Under the pieces are notes generated by a model. The model did not search any database and was not told the DNA's origin. It saw only the letters and a list, made by a program, of their open reading frames with translations. A stretch of 64,000 bases of DNA from Diadema setosum. Taxonomy: Eukaryota; Echinodermata; Echinoidea; Diadematoida; Diadematidae. The DNA is taken from assembly GCA_033980235.1 (NCBI GenBank), contig CM067077.1, forward strand, positions 2,090,972 through 2,154,971. Reading direction: 5' to 3'. The translations under genes were made by a program, and so were the position numbers. Below, piece after piece: positions 33,612 to 45,235 of the stretch (positions are counted from its first letter, which is position 1; the number at the start of each line of letters is the position of its first letter).

Positions 33612-34215
33612 CCGCCTCGAATTGACGTCGGAGGAATTATGTTTTTGGGCTGTTTCTGTCCGTAATCAATTTTTGTAAACAACGTTACTAAAAAATTGTC
33701 GAGGTATCCTAATGAAACTTATCATGTATAATTATGTATGAGCGGGTGAAGTTGTGCCTATCAACCTTTGGGTGTACATACTCATGGTCAAAGGTCAAGG
33801 TCAAATGCTCAAAATTTCACTATTTCCCATAATGCAGGGAGGTGAGACTAAACTAATCTATGCAATGCCTGAAGGTATTTTCTTGAAACTTATCTAGTGT
33901 ATGCACGTCATGTGCTACCCAATAGAGAGAGTTTCGGGCTATGATGTCAAAGTTCAATATTGAACTAATTGTATGTTAAAATTTGAATTTTTCCTCATAA
34001 CATCTCGGAAATGATTCAAGGTATGGAAATGACTACATATGCATGTACTGCCTGGCAGTGATTATCTTGGGGATTTGGGGGTCATGGGTCAAAATTTAAG
34101 GACATCTCCTCAGAATTTCACTATTTCCCTCATTGAATATCAATGCAATGCCGGCAGGATTTTTCTTGAAACTTCGTGTATACAAGTATTACCCAATAGA
34201 GATTGGCTGCAAGAG
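33612..34215 (+). repeat. AGGTCA-rich dispersed element (short type), copy 3
   Basis: Equivalent of 7,836-8,445, opening with GGAGGAATTATGTTTTTGGG and holding TGGTCAAAGGTCAAGGTCAA at about 33,785-33,805. Confidence 0.6.
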
Positions 34216-35712
34216 GTAGAGAGGTTTTTCGATCGTCGTTTCGTCATTTTTCGCTGATGAAGACAGTTTTGTGCTTCGAAGATTGCTTCCTGAAGTTGAA
34301 TCGCGCCTGGACCTCAGAGCTTTTCTCTCACGCGATAATTAGCGAATTTGATGATGACGTCCCTTGGCTGCGATTTCCTTTAGTTCGAGGCCGAGGTGGC
34401 GGCAGACGCCGACTGTTCAAAAGAAGGGGTCCTAATCGAAGAGAACGGTCGATGTCATCGTCATGTAGTTCGATTCGATCCGAGCCAACCATGGCCAACC
34501 CCCTGGCATATTGGTTTGATGATGAAGTCGGTGCTTCCGTCTTTCTTCTCCTGTTTCCCAGCAAAGATGAGGCAGTTTCTCCTTAAATATTGTTCTGCCG
34601 CACCCATGGTGGTTTCGAAAATCACGCACGGCCGCTTCCATGCCAGGGACGCTATTTTCTCTCCCCCCCCCCCCCTTTTTTTTCGCGGCTTTCAACGTCG
34701 AATTCCAGGGATTGATGAACTTCCTCACATAACATGGCAGCCTGGATCCTCATTTTAAGCAGCCTATGTTTTAAGGCATTGACGGGCTCTTTGTATATAA
34801 GGTACCAGTATATTGCTGGTCTATATATGTTCGGCAGAGAAATACTTCACACACGTTTATACATTACGGCGGCTAGGTCAAATAATTAGTGTATGTGAAT
34901 GTTCATTTTCTTTGTTACTCTTATTGAATTGTTCGAAACTCACAAGACTTGTTTAAAATTATGTTGACGAATATACCCCAAAGTTCTGATGCATTTGATG
35001 TTGGTTGAAATAGCCGCTTAAGGTGTGACATCATGCAGATAGCACTCAAAGAGGCATACTTTGAGGTAATACATTGGTATACTGTAGTCTGGAGAGCATC
35101 ATGATTTTATTTTTCTTCATGTTATAGCACTATAGTGAATTTCTGCTACAGGCCATATAATTATAGTAATATTGAGAAGTACAAAAATGGTATATTGAAA
35201 AATAATAGAATGTGTGTCGGATGTTGGGCGATGATATGACCACAATAAATGATTGTATTTTATATCTTACAGATGCCTCAAAACACTCTGAAAATAAATA
35301 GCAATCTCATGATAATTGTCAGACAGTCCGATTCAAATGAAGTTTCCTCACAGGACTAGTTTGAAACTATTGGAGCTATGGAAGAATGTGCATTTTACGG
35401 GGATTGTACTCCTTTGAAAGTGATATCCTTCAGGGTGATTGTGAAAGATTACCTATCAGTGTTGATATAAGCATGCAAAATTTTAAGCAGATTTAGAAGT
35501 TTTGATAAGAAACTGATACGCTTGGTTGTATCTTGGAATAGACACAGCTTCTTGACATCGGCTAACCAATAAACGGTCAAAGTGACATGAACTACAGAAA
35601 GAGAAGGAAACTTGTTCATGTATATATGAGCATACTAGAAAGGTTGTTCTCAGAACATTCCAAGGGGCTTAGTCCAGGGGCCTGTTTCATAAAACTTTTC
35701 ATCAGTAAGTGA

Positions 35713-35907
35713 TGTGACGGAGAACCGTGATGTGCCTTGGTGAAACCAGGGTGGGGTGTAATAAAAGTGTCCATTCGGGACATGAGAGTTGGAGTTGGCA
35801 AACATGGCGTAAACAGTTGCAGTCATTCGGTGCTGATCCAAGAATGTTTTGTCGGTGTATGACAGATGTTATGTCGGTGCTGACGGGTGTTCTGTTGGTG
35901 CATGACA
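35713..35907 (+). repeat. 5' LTR of element 2
   Basis: 195 bp, TGTGACGG to GCATGACA, with an AATAAA polyadenylation signal at 35,760-35,765. It appears identical to 42,109-42,303. Confidence 0.93.
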
Positions 35908-35909
35908 TG

Positions 35910-35928
35910 TGGGGAACATGTCCGGGAA
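35910..35928 (+). promoter_or_regulatory. Candidate primer binding site of element 2
   Basis: TGGGGAACATGTCCGGGAA begins two bases after the LTR. It shares TGGGG and TGTCCGGGAA with the primer site of element 1, suggesting the same or a similar primer tRNA. Confidence 0.55.
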
Positions 35929-36508
35929 GTGAACATACAAACAAGCTGTTTTTTGGGTAGTTATTTCGGTGTTTGGTACATCGTTGTAAGTATTGATGCC
36001 CGATGGAGTTATGTGTAGTGTTCGCACTCATGTGGGATGTGTACTCAGAGTAGCGAACGTAACAGTGTCGTTCGTACTGTTCGTAGCGGTATTGTATACT
36101 GCGTGACATTGCACGGTATGTGTAATGGGGCTGCGTTAGCAGTGGTTGTGAATGGAAGTGCGATTCGCGAAGCGATGCGATGAGTATGTTTTGTACTTTT
36201 GCGCACTTGTTCTGGTCTTCTCGCTAGCTGAATACCAGGGTTGCAGCATTGATTGCTGGAAAGGAAAGGTACGTATTGCCGTTTCCGTCATGTCATTTTA
36301 TCAGATTAGTGTGTCACTTTCTGGTTATTTGGATTAGCATCGTTAGATGTGGCTTTACGAGGAAATTGGCCTCGAGATATACGAGTGTTTGTCAGGTCTG
36401 AATTGCTTAGACTATTCTCGTAGTTCGGTACGCAGTGGAGTGTACTGTAGGAAGTTGCGTTAGCGACGTTGTCTTGAAATCTAGTCGGAAAGCTAGATGT
36501 GAGTAATC

Positions 36509-39500
36509 ATGGCAGCCAAGTTCGATGCTGCAGAGTTTGTGAAAGACGTCACTCTTGGTAGATTGAGAGGGTTAGTGAAAGCCCAATTGATTGAGGTTGC
36601 AACTCATGTAGATGCTGATATCAGAGAGTGTAGTCGAAAGAAAGAAATCTTTGCAGTTCTGGTGAAGAAACTTGAACTGGGTGGTGTAGAAAATGAACAC
36701 ACAAACCAGAGTGAGAGTACAGATGAGATTGAGAGCGCAGGTAGAAAAACTGCTCCAAGTACTACAACTACTACTAGACCTAGTGAGATGAGGGTAGATT
36801 CCACACAACTAGAACTGGCAAGATTGGAGTTAGAAAAAGAAAAAATGAAGGCAGAAAATCTGAGACTTGAACAAGAGTTAATGCAACGTCAAATTGAGTT
36901 GACCCAGGCCCAGGCCAGTAGCGTCCCAGGGGATAGGCCTAATGTTACTATGTCGAGACCAAAGACGCCCGACATTGCAAAAATGGCTAACACAGTCCCC
37001 CGCTTTGATGAAGAGGATGTAGACTCTTTCTTTTTCTCCTTTGAGAGAATAGCAAGGAATTTGGAGTGGGAGAAGAAATATTGGTCCATGATAGTACAAC
37101 AAAAGCTCACAGGCAAGGCACATTCAGTAGTGTCTGCTCTCTCGGATGAGGAAGCAAATAACTATGACACAGTTAAGGAAGCAGTCCTTCTTGCCTATCA
37201 GTTAGTCCCAGAAGCCTACAGGCAAAAGTTTCGAGGATATAGGAGAGGTTCGGGACAGACCTACGTAGAGTTTCAGAGAGAAAAAGAAATTCCGTTTGAT
37301 CGATGGGTTCGATCAATGAAAGTAGATCTCACTTATGACAATTTGAGAGAGATAGTGTTGATGGAGGAGTTCAAGAAATCGACACCTCCAGATTTGAGAA
37401 CATATTTGGAAGATCGAAGAGTACATGATGTAAAGAGTGCAGCAGTCACCGCTGACCAGTATGAGTTGACACATAAAGTGAAAACAAAAAGTCCTGAGGG
37501 AAAGAGGAAGTTTGATCAGTTGAGAAATCCTGACACTCAAAAGTGGCACCGTAGTCATAGTGAACGCAGGGATAAAGTAAAGACTGAATCACAGAAAGAG
37601 CGACCAAAATCGCCACGGCCTCAATACAAAGAAGTGAGATGCTTTTTCTGTGGGAAAACAGGTCACATTAAGTCTGAATGTAGGCGATTGCTGGAACAGA
37701 ATGAAGCAAAAGAAAAACAAAAGGAAAAAGCAACACATGGTTTAGTCCATGAAGACACACGTCCACAGAACAGTACAGATGCTGAAACAAAAGAGAAGCA
37801 GTACCAAGCAGCCACCAATGGTTTTGTTAAGTCAAGTGTAAGTGATGAACAGCGTCATCCAAATGTGGAAAGTAATGTCTCAAAAATGACAGATAGGTGT
37901 TCAAGTGGTGTAGATGAAAAGTACAAGGACTTCATTTCCAAGGGTACAGTTACCATTGCTGAATTTAGAGTACCGGTTGTCATCCTTCGTGATACTGGAG
38001 CTACACAGTCCCTCATGGTAGGAGATGTGAAGAGTATGCCCATAGACTGTAACACGGGTAGGAAAGTACTGATACATGATGTCAACGGAGGAACTCAGGC
38101 GGTCCCTCTTTTCCGAGTGAATTTGGATAGTGGACTGATTTCAGGGGAAGTGATTGTGGGAATTGTTCCATTTCTCCCTATGGATGGAGTTTCCTTTTTG
38201 CTTGGTAATGACCTTGCAGGAGGTCGAGTGAGTGTTCTTCCGGTTGTTTCCGAAGTCCCAGTGTACGAGCAAGAAAGCGAAAAACTTGTCGATGAATTTC
38301 CAGAAGTATTTCCAACATGTGCTATCACAAGGTTTCGAGCAAGTGAAGCAGAGCGTGAGAGAAAGGAGTCTGAAAGTGAAATTTCTCTTGGTGACACATT
38401 CTTTGGAAAGGTGACTAGTGAAGAGGAAAGAGAACAAAGTTGGGAAGAAGGTGTGTTCAGTCAGCCGGCTTTAATCAAAGCACAGATGGAAGATGAGGAA
38501 TTGTCGAAGTTGAGAGAGGGTGCATTGACTGTAGATGAGGCGAAGGGAGTGCCAGAATGTTTCTATGTAAAGTCTGGTGTTTTGATGAGGAAATGGCGTC
38601 CCCCAGATCGTCCCGCAGATGAGGACTGGACGATTGTCGACCAGATAGTTGTTCCTCCGCCGTATCGAAAGGAAATTCTACGTCTTGCACATGAAATTCC
38701 AATGGCCGGACACATGGGTGTCAAGAAGACTTTGTGTAGAATTAGAACTCATTTCTTCTGGCCCAAGATGAGAAAGGATGTGTCTGAATTTTGTCGAACG
38801 TGTCATGAATGTCAAGTGGTAGGAAAACCACAACATGCCATTACATCTGCGCCGTTGATTCCTATTCCGGCTTTTGAGGAGTTATTTAGGCGTGTGATGG
38901 TAGAAGACGTAGGTGCAGTTGTGAGTGAGAGTGTCCTACACAGTGCTGAGAAAAGTGCAGAAGAGTTTGAATTTGATGTTCCAGATTCTCAGAGTGTGAG
39001 TTTCAAGTCAGGAATGATTCCGCGAGTAGAGAACTCAAAGGCACTAGAAAATCCAGAGTTACTGCTTAGTCATCTGTCTGATTCGGAGAGGCAAGATGTT
39101 GTCGACATCTTCCAGGAATTTCCGGAGGTTTGCAGTGATAAATTGGGCTGTGCGAAAGATACTGTTCATACGGTAGATGTTGGTGACAATGCACCCATAA
39201 AGCAGCATCCATATCGGATTCATCCTGCTAAGAGAGAACAGGTGGATAGGGAGATAGATTTCATGCTTGCAAATGGAATCATAGAGCCTAGTAACTCAAA
39301 TTGGAGTTCCCCAGTAGTGCTAGTCCCAAAGGCAGACGGAACGTCCAGGTTTTGTATAGATTACAGGAAGGTCAATACCATAACCAAGACTGATTCGTTT
39401 CCGCTTCCTTTGATTGAGGAATGTATTGATCGGGTAGGAAGTGCTGAGTATGTCAGCAAATTGGATTTGATGAAAGGGTATTGGCAGGTGCCATTAGACA

Positions 39501-40444
39501 AGGATGCAAGAGAGATCTCGGCGTTTGTCACGCCCTCCGGGTTATACCAGTGTCGTGTCATGCCCTTCGGGATGAAAAATTCCCCCGCAACTTTTCAACG
39601 GATGATGAATCGAGTTATTGCTGGTCATGATAACTGTGTTGTCTATATAGACGATGTGTTGGTTTTCAGCAATACGTGGGAGGAGCATGTTGCTCATCTT
39701 CGAGAGCTGTTCCAGAGGTTGTCACATGCAGGACTCGTGGTGAATCTGGCCAAATGCGAGTTCGGGAAAGCTTGTGTGACTTACCTAGGTCACAAGGTAG
39801 GCCGAGGTAGCGTCGCACCACGAGATGCCAAGGTCCGAGCCATCGTGGACTTCCCGGTGCCGTCATCGAAACGGGAGCTTCAGCGCTTCTTGGGAATGTG
39901 CGGATTCTACCGGAGATTCGTTCCCAACTTCAGTCACCTGGTGGTGCCCTTGACGGACTTGTTGAAAAAGGGTACAACGTTCCAGTGGTCGGCGAGCTGC
40001 CAGGATGCGTTCCAGAAGCTGAAGGCCGTCCTCATGAACGATCCCGTGCTCATCGCACCAAACTTCGAGAGGAGCTTCCAGCTAGCTACCGATGCTAGTG
40101 ACCGAGGAGTAGGAGCCGTGCTACTTCAGGACGACGACAACGGACACAGCAAACCCGTGTGTTTCTTCTCCAAAAAGCTGAATCGCCATCAGCAAAAGTA
40201 TTCGACTGTGGAGAAGGAATGCCTTAGTGTCGTTCTAGCGGTGCAACATTTCGAAGCGTATTTGGACGGTGGAAGAGACATCGTGGTGTACACTGACCAT
40301 AACCCATTGACATTCTTAGAACGCTTCAAGCACAAGAATCAGCGTCTCTTCCGTTGGAGTTTGATTCTCCAACCGTACCCACTGAGAATTGTGCACATAG
40401 CAGGAAAGGACAACAAATTAGCAGACGCTTTGTCGCGAGTTTGA
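36509..40444 (+). CDS. Gag-pol polyprotein of element 2, integrase catalytic core missing
   Basis: A 1,311-residue open frame. Order: gag with charged helical stretches (1 to about 370); one CCHC knuckle (CFFCGKTGHIKSEC near 378); aspartic protease box LRDTGATQS near 492; an integrase-type HHCC domain (HEIPMAGHMGVKK near 726, CRTCHEC near 763); then about 120 residues without DDE motifs; reverse transcriptase with VYIDDVL near 1,044; RNase H with ATDASD near 1,193, EKEC, YTDHNPL near 1,261 and a terminal ADALSR. Reverse transcription should be possible, but integration should need an enzyme from elsewhere. The core appears to have been lost in frame near nucleotide 38,885. Confidence 0.92.
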   Translation: MAAKFDAAEFVKDVTLGRLRGLVKAQLIEVATHVDADIRECSRKKEIFAVLVKKLELGGVENEHTNQSESTDEIESAGRKTAPSTTTTTRPSEMRVDSTQLELARLELEKEKMKAENLRLEQELMQRQIELTQAQASSVPGDRPNVTMSRPKTPDIAKMANTVPRFDEEDVDSFFFSFERIARNLEWEKKYWSMIVQQKLTGKAHSVVSALSDEEANNYDTVKEAVLLAYQLVPEAYRQKFRGYRRGSGQTYVEFQREKEIPFDRWVRSMKVDLTYDNLREIVLMEEFKKSTPPDLRTYLEDRRVHDVKSAAVTADQYELTHKVKTKSPEGKRKFDQLRNPDTQKWHRSHSERRDKVKTESQKERPKSPRPQYKEVRCFFCGKTGHIKSECRRLLEQNEAKEKQKEKATHGLVHEDTRPQNSTDAETKEKQYQAATNGFVKSSVSDEQRHPNVESNVSKMTDRCSSGVDEKYKDFISKGTVTIAEFRVPVVILRDTGATQSLMVGDVKSMPIDCNTGRKVLIHDVNGGTQAVPLFRVNLDSGLISGEVIVGIVPFLPMDGVSFLLGNDLAGGRVSVLPVVSEVPVYEQESEKLVDEFPEVFPTCAITRFRASEAERERKESESEISLGDTFFGKVTSEEEREQSWEEGVFSQPALIKAQMEDEELSKLREGALTVDEAKGVPECFYVKSGVLMRKWRPPDRPADEDWTIVDQIVVPPPYRKEILRLAHEIPMAGHMGVKKTLCRIRTHFFWPKMRKDVSEFCRTCHECQVVGKPQHAITSAPLIPIPAFEELFRRVMVEDVGAVVSESVLHSAEKSAEEFEFDVPDSQSVSFKSGMIPRVENSKALENPELLLSHLSDSERQDVVDIFQEFPEVCSDKLGCAKDTVHTVDVGDNAPIKQHPYRIHPAKREQVDREIDFMLANGIIEPSNSNWSSPVVLVPKADGTSRFCIDYRKVNTITKTDSFPLPLIEECIDRVGSAEYVSKLDLMKGYWQVPLDKDAREISAFVTPSGLYQCRVMPFGMKNSPATFQRMMNRVIAGHDNCVVYIDDVLVFSNTWEEHVAHLRELFQRLSHAGLVVNLAKCEFGKACVTYLGHKVGRGSVAPRDAKVRAIVDFPVPSSKRELQRFLGMCGFYRRFVPNFSHLVVPLTDLLKKGTTFQWSASCQDAFQKLKAVLMNDPVLIAPNFERSFQLATDASDRGVGAVLLQDDDNGHSKPVCFFSKKLNRHQQKYSTVEKECLSVVLAVQHFEAYLDGGRDIVVYTDHNPLTFLERFKHKNQRLFRWSLILQPYPLRIVHIAGKDNKLADALSRV

Positions 40445-42097
40445 AACTGTGCACGCGCTGATAATGTTGCCGAACGATAACAATCTCAAATCTACAGTGA
40501 AACCTACATCAAGCAGAACATTTCAAACGAGACTCAAAACAGACAAGAAACTGATGTTGACTTTTTTTTTATATATGACAATGTATACATGTGTTTATGT
40601 ATATTCGTTCAGTTTTCTTCCTTTCCCAAGGATCTGTGAAGGAAGAAATTGTATTTATGTTAATCATGTTTGTTTTAAGCGAAAACAAATTATGTGAGTG
40701 ATGCTAGGAAGTATGAGAAAGTACTAGTACACAATATTCTGTCTTTATAAGGAGACGTTACTTGAAAATTTCATGATGTGTTACACGCCAAGCATTGTAT
40801 GATACAGTTGTATTTTGAAAACCCAACATTACAGGAAGCGCCAGAATACAACATTTGTGGTGTGTAAGATTACTGTGAAAGTTGTGCTTCAGTTGCACAC
40901 TTACATTCTGATTTCATTCAATGTACCAAAGAGTCAAAGGATTCAGATTTGTATGTATACCGATACGTTTCAGAGTTGATGCTAGCAAAGGCAAAAACAG
41001 TATAGCAAAGCACAATCGACCAGTCACAGGAAAAACTGTTGATCAAATTTTGAGTTTTATGTCAACCGATTTGTGTTCAAACAAAAGAATTTGTGTTGTT
41101 TTGTAAAAATGAAAAAGTGTTGAGTGACAGTGAGGCATAAAGAAGCCAAGGTGTTATAATGTCACTTTTGTAAATTAATAACCTTTATATGTATTTCGTT
41201 ACAGCGTGACAGCGTCACATTTGTGTGTCGAGTATGATCTCGATATTTTCCAGAGTTTGCACATAATATATTACAACATCTTATCGCGTGACAGTACATA
41301 TGTGTGAAGGGACAAAAGGAAATGTCCGATGTTCAAAATTTTGTTGTTGCTTTGGTTAACTTATGACGCAGAGTTGACATGAGTATAAGATTTATTAGCA
41401 AGTACATTGAGTCGATGTACACATGTGTTATAGTGTTTAAATACGATGTTGTTATAATCAAGAGATGTGTGCTGTCACATCATTCAGTGAAACTCCAGTG
41501 AAAGTTTCTGTTGGAGAAACAGACATAATTATTATCTTTGCAACAGTCAGGAAATTTTCAGGAAGAAAGTGTATGTTTTGTTTTTACATTTAAAGATGCA
41601 TTGTATGTGTTACAAAAAATACTATTATTGCCTGAAGTTACATGTATGTAAGTTTATTGATCAAGTATGTGAGGATATGATTACAGTCGAGGCTACCAGA
41701 AAGTACAGTCTCAGTCAAAATCTTGATACTACTGGAGAAATGATTGATTACATCTGGTGTAATCTTTCCGGATTAAGTGCACCCGTGTGTGCACCCGTTG
41801 AAAACAGTTTCATATGTGTATTACTGTAGACTGTTGATTTATGTATTTACATGTTTTGTAGGGGGCTTGTCAAGTTTTCATATACATGTGTATTGTTCCA
41901 AAAGGGGACAATTGATGCCGGAGTTAACTGATTCTGATAAGGCTCAAAATCAGTAATTATACGTGCAGTGTGCCAGGTGATGTTTTAAGAAAACAACACA
42001 AAAGTAAACTAATACGTGTAGTAAGCAAGAACAGTGAAGCAAGCCTTACAACGGAGGTGTTTATAGTCGAAAAGTTACATTCATAACTTTCCTCTTG
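40445..42097 (+). other. Long 3' non-coding region of element 2
   Basis: About 1.65 kb between the pol stop and the polypurine tract. It holds only short frames and no recognised domain, and there is no envelope-like signal. It may hold packaging signals or be the relic of a lost frame; neither can be seen directly. Confidence 0.5.
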
Positions 42098-42108
42098 TTG
42101 GGGGGAGG
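42098..42108 (+). promoter_or_regulatory. Polypurine tract of element 2
   Basis: GTTGGGGGGAGG abuts the 3' LTR start at 42,109, as expected for plus-strand priming. Confidence 0.75.
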
Positions 42109-42303
42109 TGTGACGGAGAACCGTGATGTGCCTTGGTGAAACCAGGGTGGGGTGTAATAAAAGTGTCCATTCGGGACATGAGAGTTGGAGTTGGCAAACA
42201 TGGCGTAAACAGTTGCAGTCATTCGGTGCTGATCCAAGAATGTTTTGTCGGTGTATGACAGATGTTATGTCGGTGCTGACGGGTGTTCTGTTGGTGCATG
42301 ACA
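42109..42303 (+). repeat. 3' LTR of element 2
   Basis: 195 bp, with AATAAA at 42,156-42,161. It is followed directly by the GTGA target duplication. Confidence 0.93.
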
Positions 42304-43284
42304 GTGACAAGTTTTCATAGATGTGACAAGCTACTGAAATCCTCGCAGCTGATTGGCTGAGAACAAATTTGTCATAGAAATGTGGTAGTTGTCACTGATA
42401 ACAAGTTCTGTTAAAAGGGCTGGCCCCTGGAAGTTTGGTTCACTTCTCTTTCACTTTATATGATCATTTTGGTTTAGAGTTTACAACCCATTCATATCAG
42501 TGATTATACCTAAAGAGAAGCTACAAACAATGGAAACTTGCCATAACAAGTTTAGTTCATTGGGACAATACACATTGCTCTTTTATATCAAGTTTCTTTT
42601 TCTATTGAGGCATAGCAAAACAAAACATTATAATAGATAAAGAGCTGAAAAGAGAGCATTTATCTTGTTTTTGTACGGTTTTGTTTTATCAAAGTTCTAA
42701 TAGCGAGGTTCAACTGTTTATTCCCATACTATTGATTAAATGTATATATAACAAGATATCAGTCCAGTTGTGAAATTTCTGGTTATTTTCTTGTGAAATT
42801 AGCATTTGTGTTAGTTTAAACCGTATTGTGTTACCAATCTTCTCTGTATGCATTATTCGAAAAGTAATTCGCTTGACTAACAAACTAAGCACTGTTTTTA
42901 TTTGTTAATGCTGTATCATATCTGCCATAGAAAATGTAGTTGTCAGCTAATGTTACTTATGTGATAAGTGCTTGTTTGTAGAAACTTTGTTCTCTAATAA
43001 AACATAATTAATAGCAAAAATGCCACATTTCCATCTTTTTATGTCAAACACGTTCCATTGTTGTTTGATTACTAGTTTATGAAGAGAGCTATTCCAAAAT
43101 GATATCATGCTAAGTCTGTTGTGCTTGTCAGAAATGAAGTTGTTTAAATATCTGTACATAATATATAACAAAATATTATGGTTAATGTAAGTTTGAAGTA
43201 AAATATCTTGCCGGATGTTGCACGAAACTCCAAAACTTTGAAGCTGCATTTAAGAAAGATATAGGGGCTTTCCATTATAATCAT

Positions 43285-44240
43285 TACTTCCTCTTTTTTA
43301 TTCCTCAGCACGAAGTATACGTATACTTCGTGTACGTATCCGTATACGTCCTTACGTCCGTCCACATTCGTTTACGCGATAACTTGAGTAATATTGACTA
43401 GAATTTTACCGAACTTGGTCCAAGTATAAAGTATGACGGGGCAATTACTTGATTAGATTTTGGGTGAAATCAGCTAAAGGTCAAAGGTCCAGGTCAAATC
43501 ATGAATTTGTATCTGTTTACACGATAACTCAAGACTGGATAAAGCAAATTTCACCGAACTTTGTTCAAGGGTGATGTATGGTGGGATAATTTATTAATTT
43601 AGGAGTGAAATCGGACAGAGGTCAAAGGTCAATGATCAAGGTCAAATCCCAAAATTTATCTTTTTACATGATAACTCAAAATTGGATGAAGCAGCTTTCA
43701 CCAAACTTGGTCCAAGGATGATGTATGATACGGCAATTAGTTGAGTAGATTTGAGTGACATTGGCAAGAGGTCAAAGGTCAAAAGGTCAAGGTAAAATGC
43801 TAAAAATGTTGCTATTCCCCATACCCATGCAATGCCCAAAGGTATTTTCTTGAAACTTAGTGTAGACATGTACTACTGCATAAAAATTCTCCAGAGAGAG
43901 TTTCATGTCATAAGGTTAAAGGTCAAAAGGTCAAAGATCAGGTGAAAATGTTACAATTTCACTTTTCTCACAAATGGTTCAATGTATCTTCATGAAACTT
44001 GGTACATACACATGTGCTGACTGGCAGGGATTATCTAGGGAATTTAGGGGTCATGGGTCAATAGTCAGGGGTCAAAGGTCAAGGTCAACTCGTCAAAATT
44101 TTACTATTTCCTCTTTATATACTAGTATATACAATGCTTGAATTATTACTTAATATACATGTATTGCCTAATGGAGATTCTCTTGGAAATTTCCTGCCAG
44201 AAGGTCAAAGGTCAAAGGTGAAGGGTCAAGGGCAGGTTTA
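43285..44240 (+). repeat. AGGTCA-rich dispersed element (long type), copy 3
   Basis: A diverged partner of 10,905-11,850. In place of the usual opening it carries a perfect 24-bp palindrome (43,309-43,332). AGGTCA blocks with DR1 spacing occur near 43,770, 44,071 and 44,206. Unlike copies 1 and 2 it is not cut at the junction but continues as AAGGGTCAAGGGCAGG. Confidence 0.7.
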
Positions 44241-45047
44241 AATGCAAAAAAAAAATCTATTTTATACTGTAATTACACTCTTTCTTTATACCTTGAAAAT
44301 TACTCAATGCATAAACTTATGAAAGGGTCAGTCAGAAGTCAAGTAAAAATCCTCAATTCCCCAAATACATGTAGGTATACCTGCACTCTTTAGAGGCATA
44401 CAATCGTGGCGAGTGGTATGTGCGGCACGGAGACGAACGCAATACGCTGCCTGCCCCATTCTGTATCAAAATGTGACCCCGAATGTGAATAGTGCTGGCT
44501 CAATGGGTCAGCGAACAACACTATAGACTACAAAAGCTCTGTGCTACAAATCTCCTAACCCAAAATGGCCGTCCGAGCGAGCCATGAAGGGCTCACACCT
44601 GTAAATAAAATGGACTGTCCCAGACCCCTTCACAAATTCGTACCAAAGATACCAAAATAAATGAAGAAAAAAATTAATTAAAAATCAATGATGTAGTTTG
44701 GCAAAAAACTGAATAGCTGTAGATATTGAGTATGAATTCCTCTACAAACTGCATTTTGGTTGGAAGATGAAAGCTTTTCTGATAGAATTTGAGGGGACTA
44801 TATTTCATTGGGTACGTGTACGGAAAATAGGTGATTTTTTGAGTGACAAGAACTCGTAGTCTGGCTTTGCGGACCCCTGGACAGAATTAGAGCAGAACAA
44901 CCCACCCTGGCAATCTGATGGATGAAAGGTAATATCTCACTTATTCAGGTTAGTGAAGATGAAACACCTCATTTCTCCCAGGTATTTTACAGAATTTTTT
45001 GAAATTTGAATTTTAACACACGTCTCTATGGGGAATTATTTACCCGT
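44241..45047. other. Intergenic, nothing recognised
   Basis: AT-rich with no convincing frame and no repeat seen. It lies outside the array. Confidence 0.4.
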
Positions 45048-45235
45048 GTGAGCCCTGAAAGGTTCCGAATGGACGCACACTCTCAGTGCGCATGCGCATT
45101 CAGAGAGGCCAAAAGAGTCACTCATCTTCTGGCCTCTCTCCTCCAATCACCGCAGCTCGCGGTCACAATGTTTGTGTATGATGCGTACACACACACGCAC
45201 ACACACACACACAGTGTCTCAGTGGCAGCATTGTC
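45048..45235. repeat. Dispersed repeat with (CA)n tract, inverted partner at 847
   Basis: Reverse-complement match to 847-1,050, with a CA microsatellite at about 45,187-45,214. Confidence 0.75.

Larger units (their letters stand above)
35713..42303 (+). mobile_element. Gmr1-like Ty3/Gypsy LTR retrotransposon lacking integrase core (element 2)
   Basis: A 6,591-bp element on the plus strand with 195-bp LTRs that appear identical, flanked by a 4-bp target duplication GTGA (35,709-35,712 and 42,304-42,307). It has one 1,311-residue gag-pol frame, a 600-bp leader, and an unusually long 1.66-kb non-coding stretch before the 3' LTR. The integrase zinc domain precedes the reverse transcriptase as in element 1, but the catalytic core is absent. 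It is a different family from element 1, judging by LTR length and protein sequence. Confidence 0.93.
35674..42430. mobile_element. 155-bp MITE, copy 3, split by element 2
   Basis: The left part (35,674-35,712) has CCAGGGGCCTGTTTCATAAA and CATCAGTAAGTGA. The right part (42,304-42,430) resumes at GTGACAAG and ends with the inverse end (GGGCTGGCCCCTGG). The LTR retrotransposon lies between. The left flank carries a few extra bases relative to the empty sites in copies 1 and 2. Confidence 0.65.
28977..44229. repeat. Tandem array unit, copy 3 of 3
   Basis: The rightmost unit, about 8.65 kb without the inserted retrotransposon. Its left part is close to copy 2. Its right part, after about 35,270, is clearly more diverged from copies 1 and 2, for example carrying an extra CACTCTGAAAATAAA near 35,286. 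At about 44,229 the AGGTCA element runs on into sequence not seen in the other copies, marking the array's outer edge. Confidence 0.85.

Noticed and set aside
36572..38702. Minus-strand frames opposite the element 2 gag-pol
   Set aside because: Shadows of a long, well-supported coding frame.
847..45235. The 44-kb interval as one giant DNA transposon bounded by inverted repeats
   Set aside because: The repeats do not show transposon-like termini or target duplications, and the interval contains no set of giant-transposon genes such as a viral-type polymerase or capsid.
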